DNA of 34,446 nucleotides from SIG575 sp964474295. GTDB lineage: Bacteria > Bacillota > Clostridia > Oscillospirales > Acutalibacteraceae. Within the stretch, counting starts at the first letter, position 1. Every line of letters begins with the position of its first letter. The notes under the pieces are model-generated. The model was not told where the DNA came from. It did no database searches and worked only from the letters and a program-made list of their open reading frames with translations. The position numbers and the translations under genes were made by a program. Location: positions 1 through 34,446 of the forward strand of contig CAYYRN010000020.1 of the NCBI GenBank assembly GCA_964474295.1. The letters run 5' to 3'. Shown piece after piece: positions 1 to 7,072 of this stretch.

Positions 1-20
1 TTGTTTCGGTAGATTTTTTG

Positions 21-253
21 CCCCTGTCTGTCATCCTTGAATTAAACGAAGGATCTGACAGGGGTTTGTGATTTGTTTTATCGGATTATTCCGTTGGTAG
101 ATTCTTCGCAAAGGCTCAGAGTGACGGTGTGTTCCTGTCAGCCTCATTTCACACGTCATCCTGAACGCAGTGAAGGATCTCGTTGCGGTTGAGTGATATA
201 CTTTGATAGATTCTTCGCTGACGCTCAGAATGACGGACAAGGTCAAGATGACG
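21..253. repeat. palindromic mosaic repeat, copy A
   Basis: This is the first of two long direct copies; the second starts at 309, a period of 288 bases. The first 89 bases (21-109) are identical to 309-397. The unit opens with a nested stem: CCCCTGTC pairs with GACAGGGG, and inside it ATCCTT pairs with AAGGAT. It then runs into short modules of the type AGATTCTTCGCTGACGCTCA that are common in intergenic DNA of many bacteria. Open frames across it are low-complexity readings of the palindromes and I do not regard them as genes. No transposase is nearby, so this is REP/MITE-like at most. Confidence 0.85.
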
Positions 254-308
254 AAAAAAGCTCGAAGATGACACGGCGGGGTTGCGGTTTATTTTAGCAG
301 ATTCTTCA

Positions 309-562
309 CCCCTGTCTGTCATCCTTGAATTAAACGAAGGATCTGACAGGGGTTTGTGATTTGTTTTATCGGATTATTCCGTTGGTAGATTCTTCGCCAA
401 AGACTCAGAATGACGATGTGTTCCTGTCATCCTCATTTCACACGTCATCCTGAACGTAGTGAAGGATCTCCTTGCGGTTGAGCGGTATACTTTAGTAGAT
501 CTTTCGCTAACGCTCAAGATGACGATTAAAAAATAAGAATGACGGACAAGGTCAAGATGACG
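309..562. repeat. palindromic mosaic repeat, copy B
   Basis: This is the second direct copy of the element at 21-253. It is identical for its first 89 bases, then diverges by substitutions and by an insertion of about 20 bases near 525-545. It carries the same CCCCTGTC/GACAGGGG stem. Divergence grows towards the 3' end, which suggests an old duplication or a mosaic assembled from modules rather than a recent copy. Confidence 0.85.
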
Positions 563-600
563 GTTGAAAAATAAGAATGACGGTAAAAATTCAAAATAAC
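520..600. repeat. short degenerate ATGACGG repeats
   Basis: Short units built on AAGATGACGG and AAAAATAAGAATGACGG recur here four to five times with imperfect spacing, trailing the end of repeat copy B. They lead into AT-rich sequence before the perR promoter. No gene is visible on either strand between 1 and 790. Confidence 0.6.
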
Positions 601-720
601 CGTGAAAAAACAAAAACGGCAGAACACGAATGACAATATAAATATGTATGGCGAAAAGCACGTCCGGCAGAGTTGATTTTACAAATTTACGCATATTTAA
701 AAAATTTTTCAAAAAAACTG

Positions 721-748
721 TTGACAAATTTTTCAAAATATGTATAAT
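721..748 (+). promoter_or_regulatory. promoter of perR-rubrerythrin operon
   Basis: TTGACA (721-726) and TATAAT (743-748) are both perfect sigma-A hexamers separated by 16 bases. A small inverted repeat, TAACAGTTA (754-762), lies at the expected transcription start and is a candidate operator for autoregulation. It does not clearly match the PerR or Fur box consensus, so the operator idea is inference. Confidence 0.75.
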
Positions 749-777
749 AATAGTAACAGTTATCGATATCATTAAAA

Positions 778-783
778 GAGGTG
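778..783 (+). promoter_or_regulatory. ribosome binding site fixing an ATA start
   Basis: GAGGTG lies 7 bases before the ATA codon at 791. An in-frame TGA at 782-784 rules out any start further upstream. The spacing is normal for a start at 791 and far too long for the first standard start codon, TTG at 827. Confidence 0.6.
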
Positions 784-790
784 AGTTAAA

Positions 791-1186
791 ATAGTTACCA
801 AGCACAGTGCGCAGCGTGAAGCGGTTTTGAAAGAACTTTGTTCGAGAAAAGACCATCCGACAGCAGATGAGTTATACTCTGCTCTCAGAAAAACAATGCC
901 GAACATCAGCATGGGTACGGTTTACAGAAACCTTTCACTTCTGACGGAAACGGGAAAGATAATGCGTTTGTCTTACGGAGGTGCCGACCACTTTGACGGC
1001 AACGCTCAAAACCATTATCATTTACACTGTACGGAATGTAACAGGGTTTTCGACATCGATATGCCCATTTTCGACCACATGGAAAAAGATGCCGAAATGC
1101 ACTCACACGCTTTAATAACAAGTCATTCTTTAACTTTTATCGGTATCTGCGAAAACTGTCAAAAAAAAATAAAAATAATTTTATGA
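791..1186 (+). CDS. perR: Fur-family peroxide-sensing repressor, PerR-like
   Basis: This is a DNA-binding metalloregulator of the Fur family, here most like PerR, which senses peroxide through metal-catalysed histidine oxidation and represses oxidative-defence genes. The winged-helix part is visible (DHPTADELYSAL, then SMGTVYRNLSLL), followed by a His-rich metal site (HYHLHC) and two structural zinc pairs, CTEC and CENC. The residue after the first pair that is Asp in PerR and Glu in Fur is Asp here (VFDID). Read from ATA at 791 it has 131 residues and begins IVTKHSAQREAVL, the usual first helix. Starting at TTG 827 would delete that helix. ATA may be a genuine rare start or a base error for ATG. 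The rubrerythrin gene follows 18 bases downstream, so the two are probably co-transcribed. Confidence 0.85.
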   Translation: MVTKHSAQREAVLKELCSRKDHPTADELYSALRKTMPNISMGTVYRNLSLLTETGKIMRLSYGGADHFDGNAQNHYHLHCTECNRVFDIDMPIFDHMEKDAEMHSHALITSHSLTFIGICENCQKKIKIIL

Positions 1187-1204
1187 AATGCGGAGGAAAA
1201 AATT

Positions 1205-1747
1205 ATGAAAAAATTTGTATGTTCTGTTTGCGGTTATGTTCATGAGGGCGATTCTGCTCCCGAAAAATGCCCCCAGTGCGGTGTTCCCGCTGAAAAATTC
1301 GTTGAGCAGGCAGCTGAAAAAGTATGGGCTGCCGAGCATGTTGTAGGTGTTGCCGACGGCGCACCCGCAGATATCATCGAAGACCTCAGAGCAAACTTTA
1401 ACGGTGAATGTTCCGAAGTCGGTATGTACCTTGCAATGGCAAGAGTTGCTCACAGAGAGGGTTATCCCGAAATCGGTCTTTATTGGGAAAAAGCAGCTTA
1501 CGAAGAAGCCGAACACGCAGCAAAATTCGCAGAGCTTCTCGGTGAGGTTGTAACTTCAAGCACAAAGAAAAACCTTGAAATGAGAGTCGAAGCAGAAAAC
1601 GGTGCAACACTCGGCAAATTCGACCTTGCAAAGCGTGCAAAAGAGCTTAACCTTGACGCTATACACGATACCGTTCACGAAATGGCTCGTGACGAAGCAC
1701 GCCACGGCAAGGCATTTGAGGGACTTCTCAACAGATACTTCAAATAA
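1205..1747 (+). CDS. reverse rubrerythrin (NADH peroxidase component)
   Basis: This is a non-haem di-iron protein that reduces hydrogen peroxide in the cytoplasm of anaerobes, with electrons passed in by an NADH:rubredoxin reductase. The domain order is reversed compared with classical rubrerythrin. A rubredoxin-type iron site comes first (CSVCGY and CPQCG within the first 30 residues), then a four-helix ferritin-like domain with the two Glu/His clusters EEAEH and DEARH. It has 180 residues, normal for the reverse type known from Clostridium acetobutylicum, where such genes are under PerR control. It starts at an ATG preceded by GGAGG, 18 bases after the PerR-like gene, which fits that regulation. 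Confidence 0.93.
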   Translation: MKKFVCSVCGYVHEGDSAPEKCPQCGVPAEKFVEQAAEKVWAAEHVVGVADGAPADIIEDLRANFNGECSEVGMYLAMARVAHREGYPEIGLYWEKAAYEEAEHAAKFAELLGEVVTSSTKKNLEMRVEAENGATLGKFDLAKRAKELNLDAIHDTVHEMARDEARHGKAFEGLLNRYFK

Positions 1748-1792
1748 TTTAAACATAAAAACTTAATCAATATTGTTACGAGGGTGTTATTT

Positions 1793-2047
1793 ATGAACTA
1801 TGATGATCAATCAACATTTTCAACGGCATCGGGTAAAGATTATCAGTATGTTGTTCTTCAGGTTACTCTGAAAGAAAAGTTTTTAGGCACCGGTTCCGGA
1901 AACCTTACCGAGTTGGAAAAAGCAATAAACCAACAAGCTCAAAAAGGCTACAGGCTCCACACAATAACAACCTCAAACGGTGGCAGTAAGGGACTTATGG
2001 GCGGCGACAGAATCCAAGCCACGATGGTGTTTGAAAAAATAGTTTAA
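1793..2047 (+). CDS. DUF4177 family small protein
   Basis: This small cytoplasmic protein of 84 residues resembles the DUF4177 family. It opens with a low-complexity stretch, then has the pattern YQYVVLQVTL, a helix with LTELEKAINQQAQKGYRL, and a closing strand TMVFEKIV. Together these suggest one compact alpha/beta unit. I chose the ATG at 1793 because the in-frame GTG at 1784 lies inside the ribosome binding site GAGGGTG. The function of the family is not known. It lies 45 bases after rubrerythrin and directly before a strong terminator, so it may be the last gene of the perR operon. Confidence 0.75.
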   Translation: MNYDDQSTFSTASGKDYQYVVLQVTLKEKFLGTGSGNLTELEKAINQQAQKGYRLHTITTSNGGSKGLMGGDRIQATMVFEKIV

Positions 2048-2065
2048 TTTCATTCTGTAATTTTT

Positions 2066-2100
2066 AAGGGCATTGAACGTCAAAATTCAATGCCCTTTTT
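2066..2100 (+). terminator. rho-independent terminator of the perR operon
   Basis: A perfect stem of AAGGGCATTGAA pairs with TTCAATGCCCTT around an 8-base loop and runs directly into a T tract. It sits 18 bases after the DUF4177 stop codon. Confidence 0.93.
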
Positions 2101-2104
2101 TCAC

Positions 2105-2255
2105 TTTAGCAGATTCCTCGGCAAAATTGAATCCGAACCCCTGTCAGATACTTCGCTTCGCTCAAGGATGACAGACAGAGGAAGAATCTGCTAAAATAAA
2201 CCGCAACCCCGCCGTGTCATTTTCGAGCGTAAGCGAAAAATCTCGGCGGGGTTTG
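2105..2255. repeat. inverted relative of the 5' palindromic repeats
   Basis: This intergenic block is built from the same modules as 21-562 but in the opposite orientation. The 33 bases at 2188-2220 are the exact reverse complement of 268-300. It contains CCCCGCCG (2207-2214) pairing with CGGCGGGG (2244-2251), with an inner ATTTTCG/CGAAAAT stem. The large hairpin lies just past the stop of the minus-strand phosphoribosyltransferase gene and may end its transcription. Confidence 0.85.
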
Positions 2256-2259
2256 TCTT

Positions 2260-2904
2260 TTAAAGTTTTGAAAATCCGTGGCAATTTATAAGTGCATCTA
2301 TTTTTTTGCCCTGCTTGCAAAGCGGACATTCATGCGGAGGGCAGGTAAAATATCCCGTCAAATCGCCCGGATTGAAAACAGACGCAACCTCGTAACCGTC
2401 ACATTCTTCCTCCGTTGCGAAAATGGATGCCACTCCCACAACCTCGCCGCCGTAATATTTCACGGCATCTATCGCCGCCTTTGCGGTAAATCCCGTTGCA
2501 ACGGAAACAGAAAGCACAAGAACGTGTTTTCCCTTTATCATAGGAACAATGTTATCCCTGAACAAAAGCTGCGATGTGCCTATCATTTCCGGTGTTACGA
2601 CATAAATCGTCTGATGAGCGTTGATGTTCATAAAATTATTTTTCGTAAGCTCCTTTGCAAGGCAAGTGCCTATCACTTCCGTGCCGTCAATGCACAAAAT
2701 CGTGTCAACTATTTTGCAACTGAACTTATAGTCGCTCGCAAGCTCCTCGGCTATTGCCGTGGCTTCGGAAAGCCTCGATTTTTGAGCCGCTACATCAATA
2801 TAATAATTACTGTGTGAGTGTGCCGTTGCAAAATGTCCCTCGGCAACCCTCAAATAAAGATTCTTACGTTTTGATTTTATTTTGTTTATTTTATTCGTTG
2901 GCAT
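2260..2904 (-). CDS. phosphoribosyltransferase-like protein with altered PRPP loop
   Basis: This protein of 214 residues looks like a type I phosphoribosyltransferase, closest in layout to orotate phosphoribosyltransferase relatives of Clostridia. A helix-strand lead-in (SEATAIAEELASDYK, then VDTILCIDGTEVIGTCLAKE) is followed by the expected PRPP-loop region at about residues 127-140. That loop reads VLVLSVSVATGFT, whereas active enzymes have two acidic residues before the TG. The C-terminal end has a CPPHECPLCKQG segment (Cys188, 193, 196) that could bind zinc. The start is an ATG behind AGGAGG. The gene is monocistronic and divergent from ppa. A true transferase with a changed loop, or a non-catalytic binding protein, are both possible. 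Confidence 0.7.
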   Translation of the reverse strand: MPTNKINKIKSKRKNLYLRVAEGHFATAHSHSNYYIDVAAQKSRLSEATAIAEELASDYKFSCKIVDTILCIDGTEVIGTCLAKELTKNNFMNINAHQTIYVVTPEMIGTSQLLFRDNIVPMIKGKHVLVLSVSVATGFTAKAAIDAVKYYGGEVVGVASIFATEEECDGYEVASVFNPGDLTGYFTCPPHECPLCKQGKKIDALINCHGFSKL

Positions 2905-2999
2905 AATATTCCTCCTTAAATGAGTTTATATTTCACTGCAATTTTATTTTATAATAAAACTATTTCGATTACAAGATATATTTTTAAAATTTTAAACTA

Positions 3000-3028
3000 T
3001 TGATTTATTACAAACGATTAGATATAAT
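3000..3028 (+). promoter_or_regulatory. promoter of the ppa gene cluster
   Basis: TTGATT (3000-3005) and TATAAT (3023-3028) are separated by 17 bases. The ribosome binding site AAAAGGA and the ppa ATG at 3058 follow. Confidence 0.75.
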
Positions 3029-3057
3029 AACATTATAAAACTAAAAGGACTGATTGT

Positions 3058-3588
3058 ATGAACATATGGCATGATATTGACCCCAAAAGAATTACTCCCG
3101 AAGACTTTGTGGCGGTAATCGAAATTTCCAAGGGAAGCAAAAAGAAATATGAGCTTGACAAAGAAACAGGCCTTATTATGCTCGACCGTGTGCTTTATAC
3201 TTCAACTCATTATCCCGCAAACTACGGCTTTATTCCACGTTCTTACGGCGATGACGAAGACCCGCTTGACGTTCTTGTTCTTTGCTCCGTCGCACTTGAG
3301 CCGCTTACACTTGTAAGGTGCTATCCTATCGGATACATTTCCATGATAGACGGCGGCAGACACGATGAAAAAATTATCGCCATACCGTTCGGTGATCCCA
3401 CATATCACGGATACAAGGATATTTCCGATTTGCCCGAACATATTTTCAATGAAATGAAGCACTTCTTTTCCGTATATAAAGCTCTTGAGGGTAAAGAAAC
3501 CGATTCGGGTGACGTAAACGGCAAGGATGCCGCAATCACGGTCATAAGAGAAGCTCTTGATAATTATATAGAAAACTTTTGTAAATAA
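3058..3588 (+). CDS. ppa: family I inorganic pyrophosphatase
   Basis: This soluble cytoplasmic enzyme hydrolyses pyrophosphate to two phosphates with the help of magnesium, pulling nucleic acid and tRNA-charging reactions forward. The family signature DDEDPLDV lies at residues 65-72, with the metal-binding aspartates in place. It is preceded by YPANYGFIP, a typical active-site strand of the family. At 176 residues it is the usual length for a bacterial family I enzyme. It leads a co-directional group with the NIF3-like gene and rqcH, which begin 14 bases and about 0.8 kb downstream of its stop. Many clostridia rely on membrane or family II enzymes instead, so the family assignment here is informative. 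Confidence 0.93.
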   Translation: MNIWHDIDPKRITPEDFVAVIEISKGSKKKYELDKETGLIMLDRVLYTSTHYPANYGFIPRSYGDDEDPLDVLVLCSVALEPLTLVRCYPIGYISMIDGGRHDEKIIAIPFGDPTYHGYKDISDLPEHIFNEMKHFFSVYKALEGKETDSGDVNGKDAAITVIREALDNYIENFCK

Positions 3589-3602
3589 TTCGGGTGAGAA
3601 AT

Positions 3603-4370
3603 ATGAGAACCGTAAGAGAATTTTATGATTTTTTAGATTATATAGCTCCGTTTTCTTCTGCCGAAAGCTGGGATAACAGCGGACTTTTGGTGGGAAGCTT
3701 TGAGAAAAAAGTCGAACGTGTCGCAGTTGTTCTCGATTTGAATGAGGAAACTCTCGAACAGGCGATTTCTCTCGAAGCCGACCTTATAATAACACATCAT
3801 CCCGTCATTTTTAAAGCACAAAAGAATTTCCTTTCCGATTGTGTCGCCTACCGCCTTGCGGAAAATTCGATAAGCCTTATTTCCACCCACACTCCGCTTG
3901 ATGCGGCTTCAGGCGGTGTAAATGATGTTCTTTGCGATTTGCTTGAGCTTACAAAAACAGATGTTTTGCAAACAAAATCAAGCGAAAATCTTTTGCGTGT
4001 GGGATTTACCGACAGAACAACGCCGAAAGAATTTTCAAGCTTTGTTTCACGTCAGCTCGGTGCCGAGGTTCGTTACTGCGATGCCGGACGTGAAATCGAA
4101 ACAGTTGCCGTCTGTTCCGGTGCGGGTGCGGATTTTGCCTGCGAGGTTGCGGAACTCGGCATTGATGCTTTGGTAACGGGAGATGCAAAGTACCACGATT
4201 TTCTCGACGCAAAGGAAAACGGTCTTACTTTAATTGCGGCAGGTCATTTTGAAACGGAAAACCCCGCAATGTCAATTCTTGCAAGTAAATTAAGGGCAAG
4301 CTTTTCCGAAACGGACATAATCGTCCTCAGTGAAACAAATCCCGTTAAATACATCGGTTCAAAGGAATAA
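3603..4370 (+). CDS. NIF3-family dinuclear metal protein
   Basis: This belongs to the NIF3/YbgI/YqfO family, widespread metal-binding hexameric proteins whose cellular role is still unsettled; databases often label them GTP cyclohydrolase I type 2-like. The metal-site motifs are present: THHPVIF, STHTPLDAASGG, and near the C-terminus GHFETEN. At 255 residues it is the short form without the inserted PII-like domain. I chose ATG 3603 because the upstream in-frame GTG at 3594 overlaps the likely ribosome binding site. It sits 14 bases after ppa and 5 bases before rqcH, so co-transcription is likely. Confidence 0.88.
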   Translation: MRTVREFYDFLDYIAPFSSAESWDNSGLLVGSFEKKVERVAVVLDLNEETLEQAISLEADLIITHHPVIFKAQKNFLSDCVAYRLAENSISLISTHTPLDAASGGVNDVLCDLLELTKTDVLQTKSSENLLRVGFTDRTTPKEFSSFVSRQLGAEVRYCDAGREIETVAVCSGAGADFACEVAELGIDALVTGDAKYHDFLDAKENGLTLIAAGHFETENPAMSILASKLRASFSETDIIVLSETNPVKYIGSKE

Positions 4371-4375
4371 TTTTT

Positions 4376-6142
4376 ATGGCACTCGACGGAATTTTTTTAA
4401 AACAAATAAAGAACGAGCTTGAACAAGAAGCTGTTTCAATGCGTGTGGAAAAGGTACACCAACCCTCAAAAGAGGAATTGGTGTTGGTTTTGCGTGGCAA
4501 AAACGGTCAAAAGAAGCTGCTTCTTTCTGCCCGTGCAAACAGTCCCAGAATCCATTTTACAACTCACGCACCGGAAAACCCGAAAACACCGCCTATGCTT
4601 TGTATGCTGTTGAGAAAGCACCTTACAAGCGCTATGATTACGGGCTTTCGTCAAATCGGCAGCGACAGGGTTCTTTTTATCGATTTTGATTCCACAAACG
4701 AAATCGGTGATAAAGTTTCGCTTTCGCTTGTAATTGAAATAATGGCGCAGTACAGTAATATAATTTTAATCAATTCGCAAAATATAATAATAGATTCTCT
4801 GAAAAGAGTTGACCTTTCCACTTCATCGGTCAGGCAAATTCTTCCGGGGCTTTCTTATTCACTGCCTCCAAAGCAATTTAAACTTGATTTATGCACAAAC
4901 AGTAGCGACAAAATTTGCGAAAAAATTTTATCTTTCAAAAACAAAAGTCTTTCCTCTGCCGCACTTTCTTCAATCGAGGGAATATCTCCGATTATCAGCC
5001 GTGAAATCTCTTTCAAAGTCAACGAAAACGATGTGCTTTGTTCCCTGCTTGACGAAACGGAAAAGTCAAAGCTCAAAGCCGTAATAGAAGATATTCAAAA
5101 AACGGTAACGGACAAAAAAGCTTTGCCTTATATTGTAGAGGACGAAAACGGGCGTCCGACGGATTTTGCTTTTTGGGAAATAGCTCAATACGGAAAGATA
5201 AGAAAATGCGTAAAAGAAGAAAGCTTTTCGCAGCTTCTCGACAGCTTCTATTTTGAACGTGACAGACTTGAAAGGACACATCAAAAATCCGATGACCTTT
5301 ACAAAAAGTTAAACAGCTTGATTCAACGCACCGCAAAAAAGATTAACCTGCAAACTGCCGAGCTTGAAGCCTGTGCCGACAGGGAAACGCTGAGAATCAA
5401 CGCAGAGCTTATTTCCGCAAACCAATACCGTTTGGAAAAAGGCTGTACGTTTTACGAGGTTGAAAATTATTACGATGACAACAACGTTGTCAGAATAAAA
5501 GCCGACCCCGCACTTTCGCCCTCGGCAAATTCGCAAAAATATTTTAAAGAATACAGAAAAGCGAAAACTGCCGAAAAAATGTTGACCGAGCTTATCGAAA
5601 AAAGCAAAGATGAGCTTGAATATTTGGAATCTGTTCTTGACGAATTGAACAGAGCGGATGGCGAAGACGAAATAAACGAAATCCGCAGAGAACTCGGTGA
5701 AAGCGGATTTTTAAAATCCAAACAAAAAGATTCAAAAAACAAACCTCCGAAATCGCTGCCGCCGAAAAAATACGTTTCCGAGGATGGATTTACGATTTTG
5801 GTCGGCAGAAACAACGTTCAAAACGATAAGCTTTCCCTGAAAACGGCAAAAGGGAGCGACTTATGGCTTCACACACAAAAAATTCACGGCTCACACGTCA
5901 TTATCGTTTCAGACGGAAAAGAAATTTCCGACACCGCAATCGAACAAGCAGCCGTTATTGCCGCTTATAACAGCAAAGGCAGATATTCATCACAAGTTCC
6001 CGTTGATTACACACCGGCAAAAAATCTGAAAAAGCCGAACGGTGCAAAACCCGGATTGGTAATTTACCACGTCTATAACACAATTTTTGTAAAGCCGGAC
6101 GAAAAGCTTGCGGAAAAATTATCTTTTGAAAACAAAAAATAA
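4376..6142 (+). CDS. rqcH: ribosome quality control factor RqcH (NFACT family)
   Basis: RqcH binds stalled 50S subunits carrying peptidyl-tRNA and recruits alanyl-tRNA to add C-terminal alanine tails that mark the nascent chain for proteolysis. At 588 residues it matches the family. An NFACT-N domain lies at the start, and the Asp97-Arg98 pair needed for alanine tailing is present at exactly these positions (GSDRVLFIDF). A helical, coiled-coil middle with many Glu and Lys follows. The NFACT-R domain begins near residue 463 and contains GSDLWLHTQKIHGSHVII. It was formerly annotated as fibronectin-binding protein FbpA. It starts 5 bases after the NIF3-like gene. Confidence 0.95.
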   Translation: MALDGIFLKQIKNELEQEAVSMRVEKVHQPSKEELVLVLRGKNGQKKLLLSARANSPRIHFTTHAPENPKTPPMLCMLLRKHLTSAMITGFRQIGSDRVLFIDFDSTNEIGDKVSLSLVIEIMAQYSNIILINSQNIIIDSLKRVDLSTSSVRQILPGLSYSLPPKQFKLDLCTNSSDKICEKILSFKNKSLSSAALSSIEGISPIISREISFKVNENDVLCSLLDETEKSKLKAVIEDIQKTVTDKKALPYIVEDENGRPTDFAFWEIAQYGKIRKCVKEESFSQLLDSFYFERDRLERTHQKSDDLYKKLNSLIQRTAKKINLQTAELEACADRETLRINAELISANQYRLEKGCTFYEVENYYDDNNVVRIKADPALSPSANSQKYFKEYRKAKTAEKMLTELIEKSKDELEYLESVLDELNRADGEDEINEIRRELGESGFLKSKQKDSKNKPPKSLPPKKYVSEDGFTILVGRNNVQNDKLSLKTAKGSDLWLHTQKIHGSHVIIVSDGKEISDTAIEQAAVIAAYNSKGRYSSQVPVDYTPAKNLKKPNGAKPGLVIYHVYNTIFVKPDEKLAEKLSFENKK

Positions 6143-6200
6143 TTTTTGAATAATTCAGCTCCTTACGGTCACAATAGTTTTGACAGGAGGAGATGAAAAA

Positions 6201-6431
6201 ATGCTTGATAAAACATCCTTGGTACTCGTCATCATCGGTGCTTTGAACTGGGGTTCAATAGGACTTTTTCAGTTTGATTTGGTTGCGTGGATTTTCGGCG
6301 GTCAGGACGCTATTCTCAGCCGTATTGTCTACACACTTGTTGCACTTGCGGGAATCTGGTGCATTTCGCTCTTGTTCAGAAAGACCGATGAAGTTGTCGA
6401 GTCCACAAGTATGAACGATGACGTTCATTAA
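6201..6431 (+). CDS. DUF378 small membrane protein
   Basis: This 76-residue integral membrane protein matches the DUF378 (YuzA-like) family. It shows two hydrophobic segments, the first ending in the family's hallmark ALNWGSIGLF and the second around YTLVALAGIWCISLLF. A short acidic cytoplasmic tail follows. Its function is unknown. The ATG at 6201 lies 8 bases after AGGAGG; upstream in-frame codons fall within the ribosome binding site. It lies 58 bases after rqcH with no terminator between. Confidence 0.85.
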   Translation: MLDKTSLVLVIIGALNWGSIGLFQFDLVAWIFGGQDAILSRIVYTLVALAGIWCISLLFRKTDEVVESTSMNDDVH

Positions 6432-6445
6432 AAACGCAGGGAGGG

Positions 6446-6471
6446 GCTGTAAAAAAGTTTGTTTTTACAGC
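6446..6471 (+). terminator. hairpin, possible attenuator or weak terminator
   Basis: GCTGTAAAAA pairs with TTTTTACAGC around a 6-base loop. There is no proper T tract after it, so it may only partly end transcription before the phosphopantetheinyl transferase gene. The same stem sequence recurs at 9141 and 23047. Confidence 0.6.
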
Positions 6472-6502
6472 TGCTTCCTAAAATTTTTGCGGAGGTATAT
6501 AA

Positions 6503-7072
6503 ATGAGATTTTACATAAAAAATATGAATGACTTTTCTTCGGAAAATTACGATGAATTTCTCACATTTCTCGATGAGGTTAAACGCCTTCAATATTCTTC
6601 CGCAAGCAATCCCGAAAGGAAAAAATCCATTTTACTTTCGCAGGGTTTTGCAAAAGAAACAATTTCAAAGGAATATAACATTCCGAAAGAAAAGCTGATT
6701 TTTTCAGTCACATCTTCGGGAAAGCCTTATTGCAAAAGCCACCCCGAAATTCACTTTTCGCTGAGCCACTCCGATTCGTTCATTGCACTTGCGACAAACG
6801 AAAGTCCCGTCGGAATCGATATTGAAAAATTAAGAAATCCCGCAGAGGACTTGATAAACAGAGTTTGCTGTGAAAACGAAATAAAAAAAATCAACGAAAG
6901 CGAAAACAAAAGCAAAGCTTTTACCGAAATCTGGACTAAAAAAGAAGCATATTTAAAAGCCCTCGGCACGGGAATCGATCGAGAGCTTAAAACGCTTGAC
7001 ACAACGGATGACAAAAAGAAATTCGTCACAAAAAGCTTTGATAATTTTATTGTTTCCGTTTTTTCTCTTTAA
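6503..7072 (+). CDS. 4'-phosphopantetheinyl transferase, Sfp type
   Basis: This enzyme moves the phosphopantetheine arm from coenzyme A to a serine of carrier proteins in fatty acid, polyketide or peptide synthesis. The three family motifs are visible: SLSHSDSF near residue 87, VGIDIEKLR with magnesium ligands Asp106 and Glu108, and WTKKEAYLK at 144-152. At 189 residues it is shorter than Sfp itself, yet the core is complete. No synthase genes lie in this window, so it may simply serve the acyl carrier protein. GCGGAGG precedes the ATG. Its 3' end overlaps the convergent transporter gene by 26 bases. Confidence 0.88.
   Translation: MRFYIKNMNDFSSENYDEFLTFLDEVKRLQYSSASNPERKKSILLSQGFAKETISKEYNIPKEKLIFSVTSSGKPYCKSHPEIHFSLSHSDSFIALATNESPVGIDIEKLRNPAEDLINRVCCENEIKKINESENKSKAFTEIWTKKEAYLKALGTGIDRELKTLDTTDDKKKFVTKSFDNFIVSVFSL

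Noticed and set aside
21..562. Possible CRISPR array
   Set aside because: There are only two long copies 288 bases apart, no short regular repeats with unique spacers, and no cas genes.
754..774. PerR or Fur box upstream of perR
   Set aside because: Only a short TAACAGTTA palindrome is seen; the rest does not match the 7-1-7 consensus well enough to call.
31..856. Open frames on the minus strand across the 5' repeats
   Set aside because: They read through palindromic repeat modules, have no ribosome binding sites or known domains, and the longer one overlaps the perR gene.
1..2260. Insertion sequence or transposon
   Set aside because: Inverted repeat modules are present, but no transposase or clear target duplication was found.
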